Source: Cellulomonas sp. P24
Lineage (GTDB): Bacteria > Actinomycetota > Actinomycetes > Actinomycetales > Cellulomonadaceae
Direction: 5' to 3'
DNA length: 64,000 bases
Assembly: GCF_024704385.1 (NCBI RefSeq)
Contig: NZ_JAJDFX010000002.1
Span: forward strand, 434,001 to 498,000
Of the stretch, positions 8,483 to 17,160 are shown in pieces; positions within the stretch are counted from its first letter, which is position 1, and each line of letters begins with the position of its first letter. The notes under the pieces are model-generated. The model saw only the letters and a list, made by a program, of their open reading frames with translations. It did no database searches and was not told the DNA's origin. The position numbers and the translations under genes are program-made.

Positions 8483-10804
8483 TTGACAGGCAGGGACGCG
8501 GATGTGCAGGGGCGGCTGCAGCAGGAGCTCGAGGCAGAGCAGGCCGTCGTCGACGTGCTCTACGCACGACTCGACGGCCTGCGGGCGCAGACCCGCGAGC
8601 GCCTGCGCGCGGTCCGCAGGACCGGGCCGTCGGGTTCGCCGCAGAACCGGAGCGAGCGCGACGCGTTCGCGACCCTCTACGAGGACCGCCTCGCTCAGCT
8701 CGAGGCCGTCGAGGACCGGCTCGCGTTCGGTCGGCTCGACCTCGTCGACGACTCCGCGCACTACATCGGTCGCATCGGGCTCAACGACGAGAACCACACC
8801 TCGCTGCTCACCGACTGGCGGGCACCCGCGGCCCAGGCCTTCTACCGGGCGACGTCGGCGCACCCGGACGGGGTCAGGCGGCGACGTCACCTCGTCTCGC
8901 GCCGTCGGACCGTGACCGGGGTCGAGGACGAGGTGCTGGACCTCTCGCTGCTGGTCGACGACTCGGGTGCGCAGACCCCCGGAGCAGGTGCGGTCCTGGC
9001 GGGCCTCTCGGGAGAAGGAGCGCTCCTCGCGGCGCTCGCGGCCGGTCGGACCGGGCACATGGGCGACATCGTCGCGACGATCCAGGCCGAGCAGGACGCG
9101 ATCATCCGGTCCGAGCTCGCCGGGACGCTCGTCGTCCAGGGTGGCCCCGGCACCGGGAAGACGGCGGTCGCCCTCCACCGGGCCGCCTACCTGCTCTACG
9201 CCCACCGACGGCTGCTCGAGCGCTCCGGCGTGCTGCTGATCGGGCCGAGCCGCACGTTCCTGCACTACATCGACCAGGTGCTGCCGTCGCTCGGCGAGAC
9301 CGGCGTCGTCACGACGACGATCGCCGACCTGTTCCCCGGGGTGTCGGCCCGCGGCGAGGAGGACCCTGCCACCACCGCGCTCAAGGGACGGCTCACGATG
9401 GCGCGTGTGATCGAGCGCGCGGTGCGGCAACGGCAACGCGTCCCGCAGCACGAGACGGTGGTCCGGGTCGACGGGCGAACGATCGTCATCAGTCCGACGG
9501 ACATCCAGGCAGCGATGAACCGGACACGTCGGCACCCCCGGCCCCACAACCTCGCGCGGGTGACGTTCGTGCGCGAGATGCTGCACCGGCTCGCCGAGCA
9601 GTACGTCGGTCAGCTCGGGTACCCGATCGCACCGGAGGAACGCGGCGAGATCATCGAGGAGCTCCGGACGACCCGAGAGGTCCGGATCGCACTCAACCTC
9701 GCCTGGATGCCCCTGACACCGGAGAAGCTCGTCGACGACCTGCTCAGCCGACCTCACCGCCTCGAGGCCGCGGCCCCTGATCTCCGACCCGAGGAGCGGG
9801 CGCTCCTGCTCCGAGCCCCCGGATCGCCGTGGACGGAGTCGGACGTCCCGCTCCTGGACGAGGCCGCGGAGCTGCTCGGCGAGGACGACCAGGCGTCGCG
9901 CGCGCTGGCGCACGCCGATGCGGAACGTCGTGCCGGGGAGCTCGAGTACGCCCGTCAGGTGCTCGAGTCGACCGGGGGCAACGGGATCGTCTCGGCAGAG
10001 CTCCTCGCCGACCGGTTCACGAGCACCGGGCCGGTGCTGACGACGGCCGAGCGCGCGGCCGCCGACCGGTCGTGGACCTACGGCCATGTGGTCGTCGACG
10101 AGGCACAGGAGCTCTCCGCGATGGCGTGGCGCATGCTGCTGCGCCGGGTCCCGACCCGGTCGATGACCGTCGTCGGCGATGTCGCCCAGACCTCCTCGTC
10201 GGCGGGGGCGCACTCCTGGCGGGCGAGCCTGGACCCCGTGCTCCGGCAGTCCTGGCGACTCGCGGAGCTCACGGTGAACTACCGCACGCCGGCGGTGATC
10301 GCCGATGCAGCGCAACGCATGGCACGCGCCGCGGACCTCCCGGTCAGCACCGTGACGTCGGCGCGGACGACACCCGACTCGCTCGTGATCGACCACCTCG
10401 GGCCCGGTGCCACCGTCGGTGCAGCGCTCCCGGACGCGGTGGTGCGTCATGTGCGTGCGGCCCTGGAGTCCGTGGCCGACGGCACCGGCGCGGGTCGCGT
10501 CGCGGTGATCGGCACGTCGCCCGATCTCGAGGCGGTCCAGTCCGCCGTCGACGCCGACGCCTGGCTCAGCTCGCTCACGCGGGCGTCGCAGGGTGGGCGC
10601 GGCGTGGACCTCGACGCCGCCGTGACCCTCCTGACACCGCGGCAGAGCAAGGGGCTCGAGTTCGACGTCGTCGTCCTGGTCGAGCCCGCCCACGTCCTCG
10701 AGGTCGGCGCGGGTGACCTCTACGTCGCCATGACGAGGCCGACGCGCCAGCTGCGTGTCGTGCACCGCGCGCCACTTCCCGACGGGTTCGCGGACCACAC
10801 CTGA
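8483..10804 (+). CDS. helR: HelD/HelR-type RNA polymerase-recycling motor ATPase (UvrD-like superfamily 1)
   Basis: 773 aa from TTG 8483, preceded by GGGAG; GTG 8441 or GTG 8501 are alternatives. The N-terminus (DVQGRLQQELEAEQAVVDVLYARLDGLR) is the coiled-coil arm typical of HelD-like proteins. It is followed by DWRAPAAQAFYRAT and Walker A GGPGTGKTAVALHRAAYLLY near residue 220. Walker B VVVDEAQELSAMAWRMLLRR lies near 535, then TVVGDVAQT and a C-terminal SKGLEFDVVVLVEP/YVAMTRP helicase motif. Class II HelD proteins remove stalled RNA polymerase and, in streptomycetes and mycobacteria, dislodge rifamycins. Assignment to HelR rather than a DNA helicase rests on the N-terminal arm. Confidence 0.8.
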   Translation: MTGRDADVQGRLQQELEAEQAVVDVLYARLDGLRAQTRERLRAVRRTGPSGSPQNRSERDAFATLYEDRLAQLEAVEDRLAFGRLDLVDDSAHYIGRIGLNDENHTSLLTDWRAPAAQAFYRATSAHPDGVRRRRHLVSRRRTVTGVEDEVLDLSLLVDDSGAQTPGAGAVLAGLSGEGALLAALAAGRTGHMGDIVATIQAEQDAIIRSELAGTLVVQGGPGTGKTAVALHRAAYLLYAHRRLLERSGVLLIGPSRTFLHYIDQVLPSLGETGVVTTTIADLFPGVSARGEEDPATTALKGRLTMARVIERAVRQRQRVPQHETVVRVDGRTIVISPTDIQAAMNRTRRHPRPHNLARVTFVREMLHRLAEQYVGQLGYPIAPEERGEIIEELRTTREVRIALNLAWMPLTPEKLVDDLLSRPHRLEAAAPDLRPEERALLLRAPGSPWTESDVPLLDEAAELLGEDDQASRALAHADAERRAGELEYARQVLESTGGNGIVSAELLADRFTSTGPVLTTAERAAADRSWTYGHVVVDEAQELSAMAWRMLLRRVPTRSMTVVGDVAQTSSSAGAHSWRASLDPVLRQSWRLAELTVNYRTPAVIADAAQRMARAADLPVSTVTSARTTPDSLVIDHLGPGATVGAALPDAVVRHVRAALESVADGTGAGRVAVIGTSPDLEAVQSAVDADAWLSSLTRASQGGRGVDLDAAVTLLTPRQSKGLEFDVVVLVEPAHVLEVGAGDLYVAMTRPTRQLRVVHRAPLPDGFADHT

Positions 10805-10834
10805 TCGGGGCACCTCATGGTCGGCCAGGAGTGC

Positions 10835-11725
10835 TCACGAGTCGGCACAGCTGATCTGGCCGATCAGCGCCAGCCCCTCCCGGTCGCCTGGGCCGAGCTC
10901 GGTCACCGTGCCCGCTCGCGGCGCCATGAGCTCGGTCGCGTCGTCGACGTGATCGAGCCCAACGACGTGCGCGAGCTCGTGCGTGAGGATCGCCCGGGCG
11001 CGCTGGTAGCCGCCGGGCTGACCGAGGATCGCCGTGATGTCCGGGGCGTCGAGCAGGACGCGTCCGGCGGCGAGGAACGAGCGGTCTCCGCGAGGTGCGG
11101 GGACGACGCTCGAACCACCGAGACCGACCACCTCGCCCGCGAGATCGGGTGAGTCGGTCGCGTCGGACCAGGCGAACAGCACCGGCGCCCACCCGCTGCC
11201 GTACCGCGGCTGGATGGGCAGGCGGTCGTCGACCAGAGGCTCGTCGGTCGTCCCGAGGGACACGAAGGACAGCCCGGTGGCCGCCTGGATGGAGGCGACG
11301 GCGTCGGCGACCAGGGCGTCGGCCTCGGAGGGGGCACCGGTCGTCCGCATGACGTACCGGATCGGGAGGCACGGGTCGTACCCGACCGGGCTGCCGTCCG
11401 GCGCCGTGTACTCGAACGCGTAGGAGCCCGTCGTCGTGACCGGGACGGCCGGGAGCAGCCGCTGCCCGTCCGGCGACCCCGCCGGGACGACCGTCACGCG
11501 TCCGTCGAGCCACAGGACGTTCCGGGGCCCGCTGATGTCGAGCACCGCGGTCAGCACACCGGTCGTCCACAGCAGCGCGACGACCGAGAGGACCAGCATC
11601 GCCAGGAGGAACCGGTTGACGCGCGGACGACGCCGCGCGGCAGGCACAGGACCGGGGACGAGGACGCCCGTCTGCCACGCAGGGACGGCGGTGTCCCTGC
11701 GTCGACGGCGCGACATCGGCATCAC
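10835..11725 (-). CDS. Membrane-anchored matrixin-like zinc metalloprotease
   Basis: 296 aa from ATG 11725 (ATG 11716 gives MSRRRRRDTAV and is equally possible). A short basic N-terminus is followed by one membrane helix (about residues 37-62, LLAMLVLSVVALLWTTGVL) and an extracytoplasmic domain. The zinc site HELAHVVGLDHV (HExxHxxGxxH, about residues 246-257) and a downstream Met (TELMAPRAG, Met-turn) identify a metzincin/matrixin fold. The substrate is unknown. It is convergent with helR and divergent from serA. Secretion by the N-terminal anchor is inferred from topology. Confidence 0.85.
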   Translation of the reverse strand: MMPMSRRRRRDTAVPAWQTGVLVPGPVPAARRRPRVNRFLLAMLVLSVVALLWTTGVLTAVLDISGPRNVLWLDGRVTVVPAGSPDGQRLLPAVPVTTTGSYAFEYTAPDGSPVGYDPCLPIRYVMRTTGAPSEADALVADAVASIQAATGLSFVSLGTTDEPLVDDRLPIQPRYGSGWAPVLFAWSDATDSPDLAGEVVGLGGSSVVPAPRGDRSFLAAGRVLLDAPDITAILGQPGGYQRARAILTHELAHVVGLDHVDDATELMAPRAGTVTELGPGDREGLALIGQISCADS

Positions 11726-11819
11726 CGCACCAGTCTGGCAGCGCGACCGCCCGGAGGCGGGCCGTCCGAGGGACGGAACTCAGTTGGGACCTGGCCCGGT
11801 GCGGGAGCACCATAGGGGC

Positions 11820-13031
11820 GTGCTACGCGCCCTCCTTCTCGAGAACCTCCATCCGCTCGCCACCGAGATCTTGACCGCCCAGGGGATCGAGGTGGTCAAC
11901 CGGACCGGTGCACTCGACGAGAACGAGCTGATCGCCGCGCTCGACGGGGTGCACCTCCTCGGCATCAGGTCGAAGACCCAGGTCACCGCACGCGTGCTCG
12001 AGCATGCGCCCGACCTGATCGGCCTCGGGGCGTTCTGCATCGGCACCAACCAGATCGACCTCGGGACCGCCGCACGACGCGGTGTCGCGACCTTCAACGC
12101 GCCGTTCTCGAACACCCGGTCGGTCGTCGAGATCGCTCTCGCGGACATCATCTCGTTGACCCGTCGTCTGACGGTGTTCGACCGTGAGATGCACCAGGGC
12201 ATCTGGAACAAGTCCGCGATCGGCGCGCACGAGGTCCGTGGCCGGACGCTCGGGATCATCGGCTACGGCAACATCGGGACCCAGCTCTCCGTGCTCGCCG
12301 AGAACCTCGGGATGTCGGTCGTCTTCTACGACACGTCCGAGAAGCTCGCGCTCGGCAACGCCCGCCGGATGAGCTCGATGGACGAGCTGCTCGACGCCGC
12401 CGACATCGTCACGTTGCACGTCGACGGACGGAGCGGCAACGCCGGCCTCTTCGGCGCCGAGCAGTTCGCGCGGATGCGGCCGGGGTCGATCTTCCTCAAC
12501 CTCTCCCGTGGGTTCGTGGTCGACTACTCCGCACTGCGGGAGGCGGTGCTCTCGGGTCACGTCGCCGGCGCAGCGGTGGACGTCTTCCCGGTGGAGCCCA
12601 AGCGCAAGGGCGACCCGTTCGAGTCCGACCTGATCGGGCTCCCGAACGTCATCCTCACCCCGCACACCGGCGGCTCGACCGAGGAGGCCCAGGAGGCGAT
12701 CGGCCGCTTCGTCGCGACGAAGCTCCGGGACTACCTGACGACGGGGTCGACGACGCTCAGCGTCAACCTGCCCAACCTGGCACTCGACCAGGCGTCCGGT
12801 GCCCATCGCCTCGCGTTCCTGCACCACAACACCCCGGGTGTCCTCGCCGCGGTGAACGCGATGCTGGCCGATCACGACGTCAACATCGAGGGCCAGCTGC
12901 TCGCCACCCGTGGCGAGATCGGCTACGTCGTCACGGACGCCGACTCCGGGCTCGACCCCGCGGTCGCCGAGTCGGTCGCGGAGGCGCTGACCGGCCACCC
13001 GCAGTCGATCCGCCTGCGCGTCCTGTCCTGA
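11820..13031 (+). CDS. serA: D-3-phosphoglycerate dehydrogenase, short ACT type
   Basis: 403 aa from GTG 11820; an upstream extension exists but has no family match. Substrate-binding half-domains flank a Rossmann domain with GIIGYGNIGTQL. Catalytic residues of D-2-hydroxyacid dehydrogenases are present (FLNLSRGFVVD, then PHTGGSTEEAQ with the His). A C-terminal ACT domain (HHNTPGVLAAVNAMLADHDVNIEGQ) occupies about residues 330-400. It oxidises 3-phosphoglycerate to 3-phosphohydroxypyruvate, the first step of serine synthesis, with serine feedback expected through the ACT domain. The size and single ACT resemble the E. coli enzyme rather than the ~530-aa mycobacterial type. The start is probably leaderless (ATAGG just upstream). 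Confidence 0.9.
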   Translation: MLRALLLENLHPLATEILTAQGIEVVNRTGALDENELIAALDGVHLLGIRSKTQVTARVLEHAPDLIGLGAFCIGTNQIDLGTAARRGVATFNAPFSNTRSVVEIALADIISLTRRLTVFDREMHQGIWNKSAIGAHEVRGRTLGIIGYGNIGTQLSVLAENLGMSVVFYDTSEKLALGNARRMSSMDELLDAADIVTLHVDGRSGNAGLFGAEQFARMRPGSIFLNLSRGFVVDYSALREAVLSGHVAGAAVDVFPVEPKRKGDPFESDLIGLPNVILTPHTGGSTEEAQEAIGRFVATKLRDYLTTGSTTLSVNLPNLALDQASGAHRLAFLHHNTPGVLAAVNAMLADHDVNIEGQLLATRGEIGYVVTDADSGLDPAVAESVAEALTGHPQSIRLRVLS

Positions 13032-13048
13032 ACCTCAGGCACGCGCAC

Positions 13049-13081
13049 GAACGCGCCCGGTGCCTGGCACCGGGCGCGTTC
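13049..13081. terminator. Strong bidirectional hairpin terminator
   Basis: Two perfect 16-nt arms (13049-13064 and 13066-13081; GAACGCGCCC...GGGCGCGTTC) with essentially no loop, lying between the convergent ends of serA and the DUF5302 gene. Confidence 0.85.
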
Positions 13082-13137
13082 GCACATCTCCCCGAGCCCG
13101 TGCGGCCTGCCGCGAGGTCCGCGCGGGCACCGTGGAC

Positions 13138-13335
13138 TCAGGCCGAGCCTGCGCGACGCCGGAACGTCCGCTGCGACGGCCCCGTGGTCTCGGGGCCATG
13201 GACGTTGCCCGTGTTCCGCTGACCGTCAGCAGTCCGGTGCGCGGCCGCGTTCTTGCGGTCCAGGGCCTCCCGGAACTTCGCCTTGGCGTCCTGAGCCGGT
13301 GCCGTCTCGGCGTGCTCGTCATCCTGCTGCGCCAT
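13138..13335 (-). CDS. DUF5302 small protein
   Basis: 65 aa, ATG 13335 with AGGAGG and a 7-nt spacer. Charged and hydrophilic. It has the family's KAKFREALDRKNAAAHRT core and basic C-terminus ending in SQRTFRRRAGSA. Short actinobacterial proteins of this family have no known function. It stands alone, convergent with serA and separated from it by a strong hairpin. Confidence 0.85.
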   Translation of the reverse strand: MAQQDDEHAETAPAQDAKAKFREALDRKNAAAHRTADGQRNTGNVHGPETTGPSQRTFRRRAGSA

Positions 13336-13466
13336 GGTGATGCCTCCTGATCGGTGCGTGACGGCCGAAGGTCGACGGCCTCGGCACTAGCCTGACCATT
13401 CACGCTCGTGGACGCCAATCGATATCGCGCGACCGTGCCCGCGGCCTCGTCGACGGCGTCCGCCGA

Positions 13467-14111
13467 TCAGCCGAGCAGGAGGGTTCGCAGCTCCTCGACC
13501 GTCCCGACGACGTGGTCCGCACCCGCCGTCTCGAGCTCGTCGGCGGCGGCGAACCCCCACCCGACCCCGATCGCGACGAGCCCGTTCTCGTGGGCGCCCT
13601 CCACGTCATGACGGCGGTCGCCGACCATGACCGCACGTGAGCGGTCCGTGGCACCGACGCGCTCGAGCACGTCGGCGACGACCTCGCCCTTGGTCCTCGT
13701 CACCGGGAGCCGCATGCCGCCGATCACCGTGAAGTGCGTGTCGAGCCCGAAGTGCCTGAGCGTCTCGACACCCTGGTCCTCCGGCTTCGCTGTCGCGAGT
13801 GCGAGGGCCGCACCCGCCGCGACCAGCTCTGCCAGGAGTGCCTCGATGCCCGGGATGACCACCGCCTGGTACAGGCCGACCGCGACGTGTCGCTCGCGGT
13901 ACGCGGCCACGACCGCGTCGACCTCGGACGCGGGCACCCCGAGGCGCTCCAGGTTGTCCACGATCCCGGGCCCGATGACCCAGGAGAGGTCCACGTCGTC
14001 CGGCACCGGACGACCGACCTGCGCCAGTGCGTACCGGTAGGAGCCGGTGATCCCGACGTACGGGTCTGTCACGGTGCCGTCGAGGTCGAGCAGGACGTGG
14101 TCGAAGCGCAC
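13467..14111 (-). CDS. HAD-superfamily phosphatase, phosphoglycolate-phosphatase-like
   Basis: 214 aa, GTG 14111. HAD motif I is LLDLDGTVTD (residues 7-16), followed by an alpha-helical cap and motif II (ALATAKPED). Motif III lysine is in RTKGEVVADVL, and motif IV is VMVGDRRHDVEGA. The arrangement matches Gph/PGP phosphatases (EC 3.1.3.18-like); substrate specificity cannot be read from sequence. The gene lies divergent from the aldo-keto reductase across 84 bp. Confidence 0.82.
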   Translation of the reverse strand: MRFDHVLLDLDGTVTDPYVGITGSYRYALAQVGRPVPDDVDLSWVIGPGIVDNLERLGVPASEVDAVVAAYRERHVAVGLYQAVVIPGIEALLAELVAAGAALALATAKPEDQGVETLRHFGLDTHFTVIGGMRLPVTRTKGEVVADVLERVGATDRSRAVMVGDRRHDVEGAHENGLVAIGVGWGFAAADELETAGADHVVGTVEELRTLLLG

Positions 14112-14195
14112 CGGGTGAACCTACCTCCTCTCTCGACGCGCCCGGCGCCGCGGTCCACGACTGCCGTCCCGGACGCACCGGCGTACCGTCGTGCC

Positions 14196-15239
14196 ATGCA
14201 CGTCGCCTCAGCGGACCGCTACGACTCGATCCCCTACCGACGTGCGGGCCGCAGCGGGCTGAGTCTCCCGGCGATCTCGCTCGGGCTCTGGCAGAACTTC
14301 GGCGAGGGCGACCCGTACGACCGTCAACGCGAGATCGTGCTCCACGCGTTCGACCGTGGGATCACCCACCTGGACCTGGCGAACAACTACGGCCCGCCGC
14401 CCGGCTCGGCCGAGTCGTCGCTCGGCCGCATGCTCGCCCAGGATCTCCGCCCGTACCGCGACGAGCTCGTCATCTCGACCAAGGCCGGCTACCGGCAGTG
14501 GCCCGGTCCGTACGGTGAGGGCGGGTCGCGGGCGTACCTCCTGCGGTCGCTCGACCAGTCGCTCCGCCGGTTGGGTCTCGACCACGTGGACGTGTTCTAC
14601 AGCCACCGGTACGACCCCACGACCCCGCTCGAGGAGACACTCGGCGCCCTCAAGACCGCAGTGGACTCGGGACGAGCGCTGTACGCAGGCATCTCGTCGT
14701 ACTCCGCCCGGAGGACCTCAGAGGCCCTGGCCGTGGCGGCACAGCTCGGCCTCACCCTCACGCTGCATCAGCCGTCGTACTCGATGCTCAACCGCTGGAT
14801 CGAGCGGCCCGACGTGAGCGGCCGGTCACTGCTCGACGTCGTCGGCGACGTCGGCCTGGGCATGATCGTGTTCTCCCCGCTCGCTCAGGGCATGCTCACG
14901 GACCGGTACCTCGACGGGATCCCGGCCGGATCCCGGGCGGCGCGGGACGGCTCGCTGCAACGTCGTTTCCTCAGCCCGGAGAACCTCGGTCATGTCCGCG
15001 CCCTCGACGCCATCGCACGACGTCGGGGCCAGACCCTCGCGCAGCTGGCCTTGGCCTGGGCGCTGCGCGACGAACGGATCACGGCCGTCCTCCTCGGCGC
15101 CAGCAGCCCCACCCAGCTCGACGAGAACCTTGCCGCGCTGGACTACCTCTCGCTCACGCCGCAGGAGCTCGCCGAGATCGAGGACCACGCGGTGGACGCG
15201 GGCATCAACATCTGGGCGCCTCGGTCGAGCGATCTGTGA
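14196..15239 (+). CDS. Aldo-keto reductase, L-glyceraldehyde-3-phosphate reductase type (YghZ/Gpr)
   Basis: 347 aa, ATG 14196 with -10 hexamer TACCGT (14184-14189) 6 nt upstream, so leaderless. It matches the AKR14/YghZ pattern closely: PYRRAGRSGLSLPAISLGLWQNF, HLDLANNYGPPPGSAESSLG (catalytic Asp and Tyr), VISTKAGY (Lys), DVFYSHRYDP (His), and a C-terminal NADPH site with LLGASSPTQLDEN. Members reduce L-glyceraldehyde-3-phosphate or methylglyoxal with NADPH, a detoxification role. Full length. Not obviously in an operon. Confidence 0.88.
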   Translation: MHVASADRYDSIPYRRAGRSGLSLPAISLGLWQNFGEGDPYDRQREIVLHAFDRGITHLDLANNYGPPPGSAESSLGRMLAQDLRPYRDELVISTKAGYRQWPGPYGEGGSRAYLLRSLDQSLRRLGLDHVDVFYSHRYDPTTPLEETLGALKTAVDSGRALYAGISSYSARRTSEALAVAAQLGLTLTLHQPSYSMLNRWIERPDVSGRSLLDVVGDVGLGMIVFSPLAQGMLTDRYLDGIPAGSRAARDGSLQRRFLSPENLGHVRALDAIARRRGQTLAQLALAWALRDERITAVLLGASSPTQLDENLAALDYLSLTPQELAEIEDHAVDAGINIWAPRSSDL

Positions 15240-15313
15240 GCGGCGCCGAGGCACTGTCGAACGGGCCGGCACGGTCGACGAGCGGCGCGACGCCAGGCTC
15301 GCTCCGGCTTCTT

Positions 15314-15347
15314 GTTACCGCCTGGTAACTTACGGTCCCGTAAGTTA
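15314..15347. promoter_or_regulatory. Double palindromic operator overlapping the acyl-CoA ligase promoter
   Basis: Two overlapping inverted repeats. The first is GTTACC-GCCT-GGTAAC (15314-15329). The second has perfect 10-nt arms TAACTTACGG / CCGTAAGTTA around TC (15326-15347). The second palindrome runs into the -10 hexamer TAGGCT (15346-15351), so a bound repressor would block the promoter. The shape suits a TetR-family regulator; no such gene is in the window. Confidence 0.8.
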
Positions 15348-15357
15348 GGCTGGACGT

Positions 15358-17064
15358 GTGATGCCGTATACGGACCGCCCCTGGCTTGCGTCCTACGCCC
15401 CCGACGTCCCGGCCGACATCGAGGTTCCGGACGAGCCCGTCACGCGCGCACTGGCGCGGACCGCGACGGACCTCCCCGACCGCGTCGCCGTCGACTTCGA
15501 GGGACGCACCACGACGTACCGTGAGCTCGCCGAGCAGGTGGACCGCGCCGCAGGGGCACTGCTCGCGCTCGGCGTCCAGCCCGGTGACCGCGTCGCGATC
15601 GCTCTCCCGAACTGCACGTCGCACGTGGTCGCCTTCTACGCCGTGCTGCGGATCGGCGCCGTCGTGGTCGAGCACAACCCGCTGTACACCGCGAGCGAGC
15701 TCGCCCACCAGCTCGCCGACAGCGGTGCGACCGTCGTCGTGAGCTGGGAGAAGACCGCCCCACGCGTGCTCGAGGTGCGCGAACGGACACAGGTGCGCAC
15801 CGTCCTCTCGGTGGACGTGAGCCGGGATCTTCCGTTCATGAAGCGACTTGCCCTTCGGCTCCCCGTCTCCCGCGCCCGCGACGTCCGTGCGGCGCTCTGC
15901 GGCACGACGCCGGCCGGCGCCCTCCGCTGGCACGACGTCCTCGCGCACGCCACGCCGATGCCGGCGGAACACCCGGAACCCCGCTCGGCGGACATCGCCC
16001 TGCTGCAGTACACGGGAGGGACGACCGGCACCCCCAAGGGCGCGGTCCTCACCCACCGGAACCTGGTCGCGAACGCACTTCAGGGCGCCGCGTGGACCGG
16101 CGTCCGGCCAGGCCAGGAGCGAATCATCGGGGCGCTCCCGTTCTTCCACGCCTTCGGCCTCACGCTCTGCCTCACGTTCGCCACCCGCGTCGGTGCCACG
16201 CTCGTCGCCTTCCCGAAGTTCGACGCCGAGGCCGTCCTCGCCAGCCAGCGACGCCACCCGGCCACGTTCATGCCGGGTGTGGCGCCGATGTACGAGCGGC
16301 TCGCCCAGCTCGCCGAGACACGCCACGTCGACCTGAGCTCGATCCGCCTCGGCATCGCCGGGGCGATGCCGATCCCTGCAGCGACGGCCGAGCTCTGGGA
16401 ACGCGTCACCGGCGGCCTCCTGATCGAGGGCTACGGCATGACCGAGACCTCGCCGGTGGTCCTCGGCAACCCCTGCTCCGCGCAACGTCGCCCCGGCATG
16501 CTCGGACTGCCGTTCCCGAGCACCGAGATGCGCGTCGTGGACGTCGACGACTCGTCCGTCGACGTCGCTCCTGGTGAGCGCGGCGAGCTCCTCGTTCGCG
16601 GACCCCAGGTGTTCACGGGCTACTGGCACCGACCGGAGGAGACCGCCGAGGTTCTGCTCCCCGGCGGTTGGCTGCGCACGGGCGACGTCGTCGTGGTCGA
16701 GGAGGACGGCTTCACGCGCCTCGTCGACCGCACCAAGGAGATGATCGTCACGGGTGGGTTCAAGGTGTACCCGTCTCAGGTCGAGGACCGGCTCCGGCTC
16801 ATGCCCGGCGTCGCGGACGTCGCCGTCGTCGGCATGCCGGGCGGAGACCTCGGCGAGAAGGTCGTCGCTGCGGTCGTCCTCGCCACGGGAGCCACCGGCG
16901 TCGATCTCGCCGCGATCCGCGAGTGGGGTGCGGAGCATCTCGCCCGGTACGCCCTGCCGCGCGAGCTGGTCATCCTGCAGGAGCTACCGCGCTCAGCGAT
17001 CGGCAAGGTCCTGCGCCGCGTCGTGCGCGACCAGCTGACGAGCCCGGCCACGGCGGTCGTCTGA
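15358..17064 (+). CDS. fadD: Long-chain fatty acid-CoA ligase (AMP-forming)
   Basis: 568 aa. GTG 15358 lies 6 nt after the -10 hexamer TAGGCT, so a leaderless mRNA is likely; ATG 15361 is the alternative. ANL-superfamily motifs are intact: P-loop-like YTGGTTGTPKGAVLTH at about 219-234, IEGYGMTETSPVV at about 357-369, GWLRTGDVVVVEEDGF, and the C-terminal SAIGKVLRR lysine motif. It activates fatty acids to acyl-CoA through an acyl-adenylate. The double palindrome over the promoter suggests fatty-acid- or acyl-CoA-responsive repression. It is monocistronic and convergent with nrdR. Confidence 0.87.
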   Translation: MMPYTDRPWLASYAPDVPADIEVPDEPVTRALARTATDLPDRVAVDFEGRTTTYRELAEQVDRAAGALLALGVQPGDRVAIALPNCTSHVVAFYAVLRIGAVVVEHNPLYTASELAHQLADSGATVVVSWEKTAPRVLEVRERTQVRTVLSVDVSRDLPFMKRLALRLPVSRARDVRAALCGTTPAGALRWHDVLAHATPMPAEHPEPRSADIALLQYTGGTTGTPKGAVLTHRNLVANALQGAAWTGVRPGQERIIGALPFFHAFGLTLCLTFATRVGATLVAFPKFDAEAVLASQRRHPATFMPGVAPMYERLAQLAETRHVDLSSIRLGIAGAMPIPAATAELWERVTGGLLIEGYGMTETSPVVLGNPCSAQRRPGMLGLPFPSTEMRVVDVDDSSVDVAPGERGELLVRGPQVFTGYWHRPEETAEVLLPGGWLRTGDVVVVEEDGFTRLVDRTKEMIVTGGFKVYPSQVEDRLRLMPGVADVAVVGMPGGDLGEKVVAAVVLATGATGVDLAAIREWGAEHLARYALPRELVILQELPRSAIGKVLRRVVRDQLTSPATAVV

Positions 17065-17076
17065 GGTGAGCGACGC

Positions 17077-17097
17077 GGTCGTCCGAGCCGGACGACC
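17077..17097. terminator. Hairpin between fadD and nrdR
   Basis: GGTCGTCCG-AGC-CGGACGACC: 9-bp perfect arms just after the ligase stop, between convergent genes. Confidence 0.75.
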
Positions 17098-17160
17098 CGG
17101 TCGGCCACCGTTCCGGTACGTTCCGTGCCGGCTCCCTCGGCCGCGCATCGATCGCCGGTG

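Noticed and set aside
8450-10813. A 787-codon open frame on the minus strand, fully antisense to the helR-type gene
   Set aside because: GC-rich third positions open antisense frames; the product is Arg/Gly/Asp/His-rich without family motifs, while the plus strand has clear helicase motifs.
12609-12640. TTCGAGTCC, a tRNA T-arm-like string
   Set aside because: Lies inside the serA coding frame with no cloverleaf around it.
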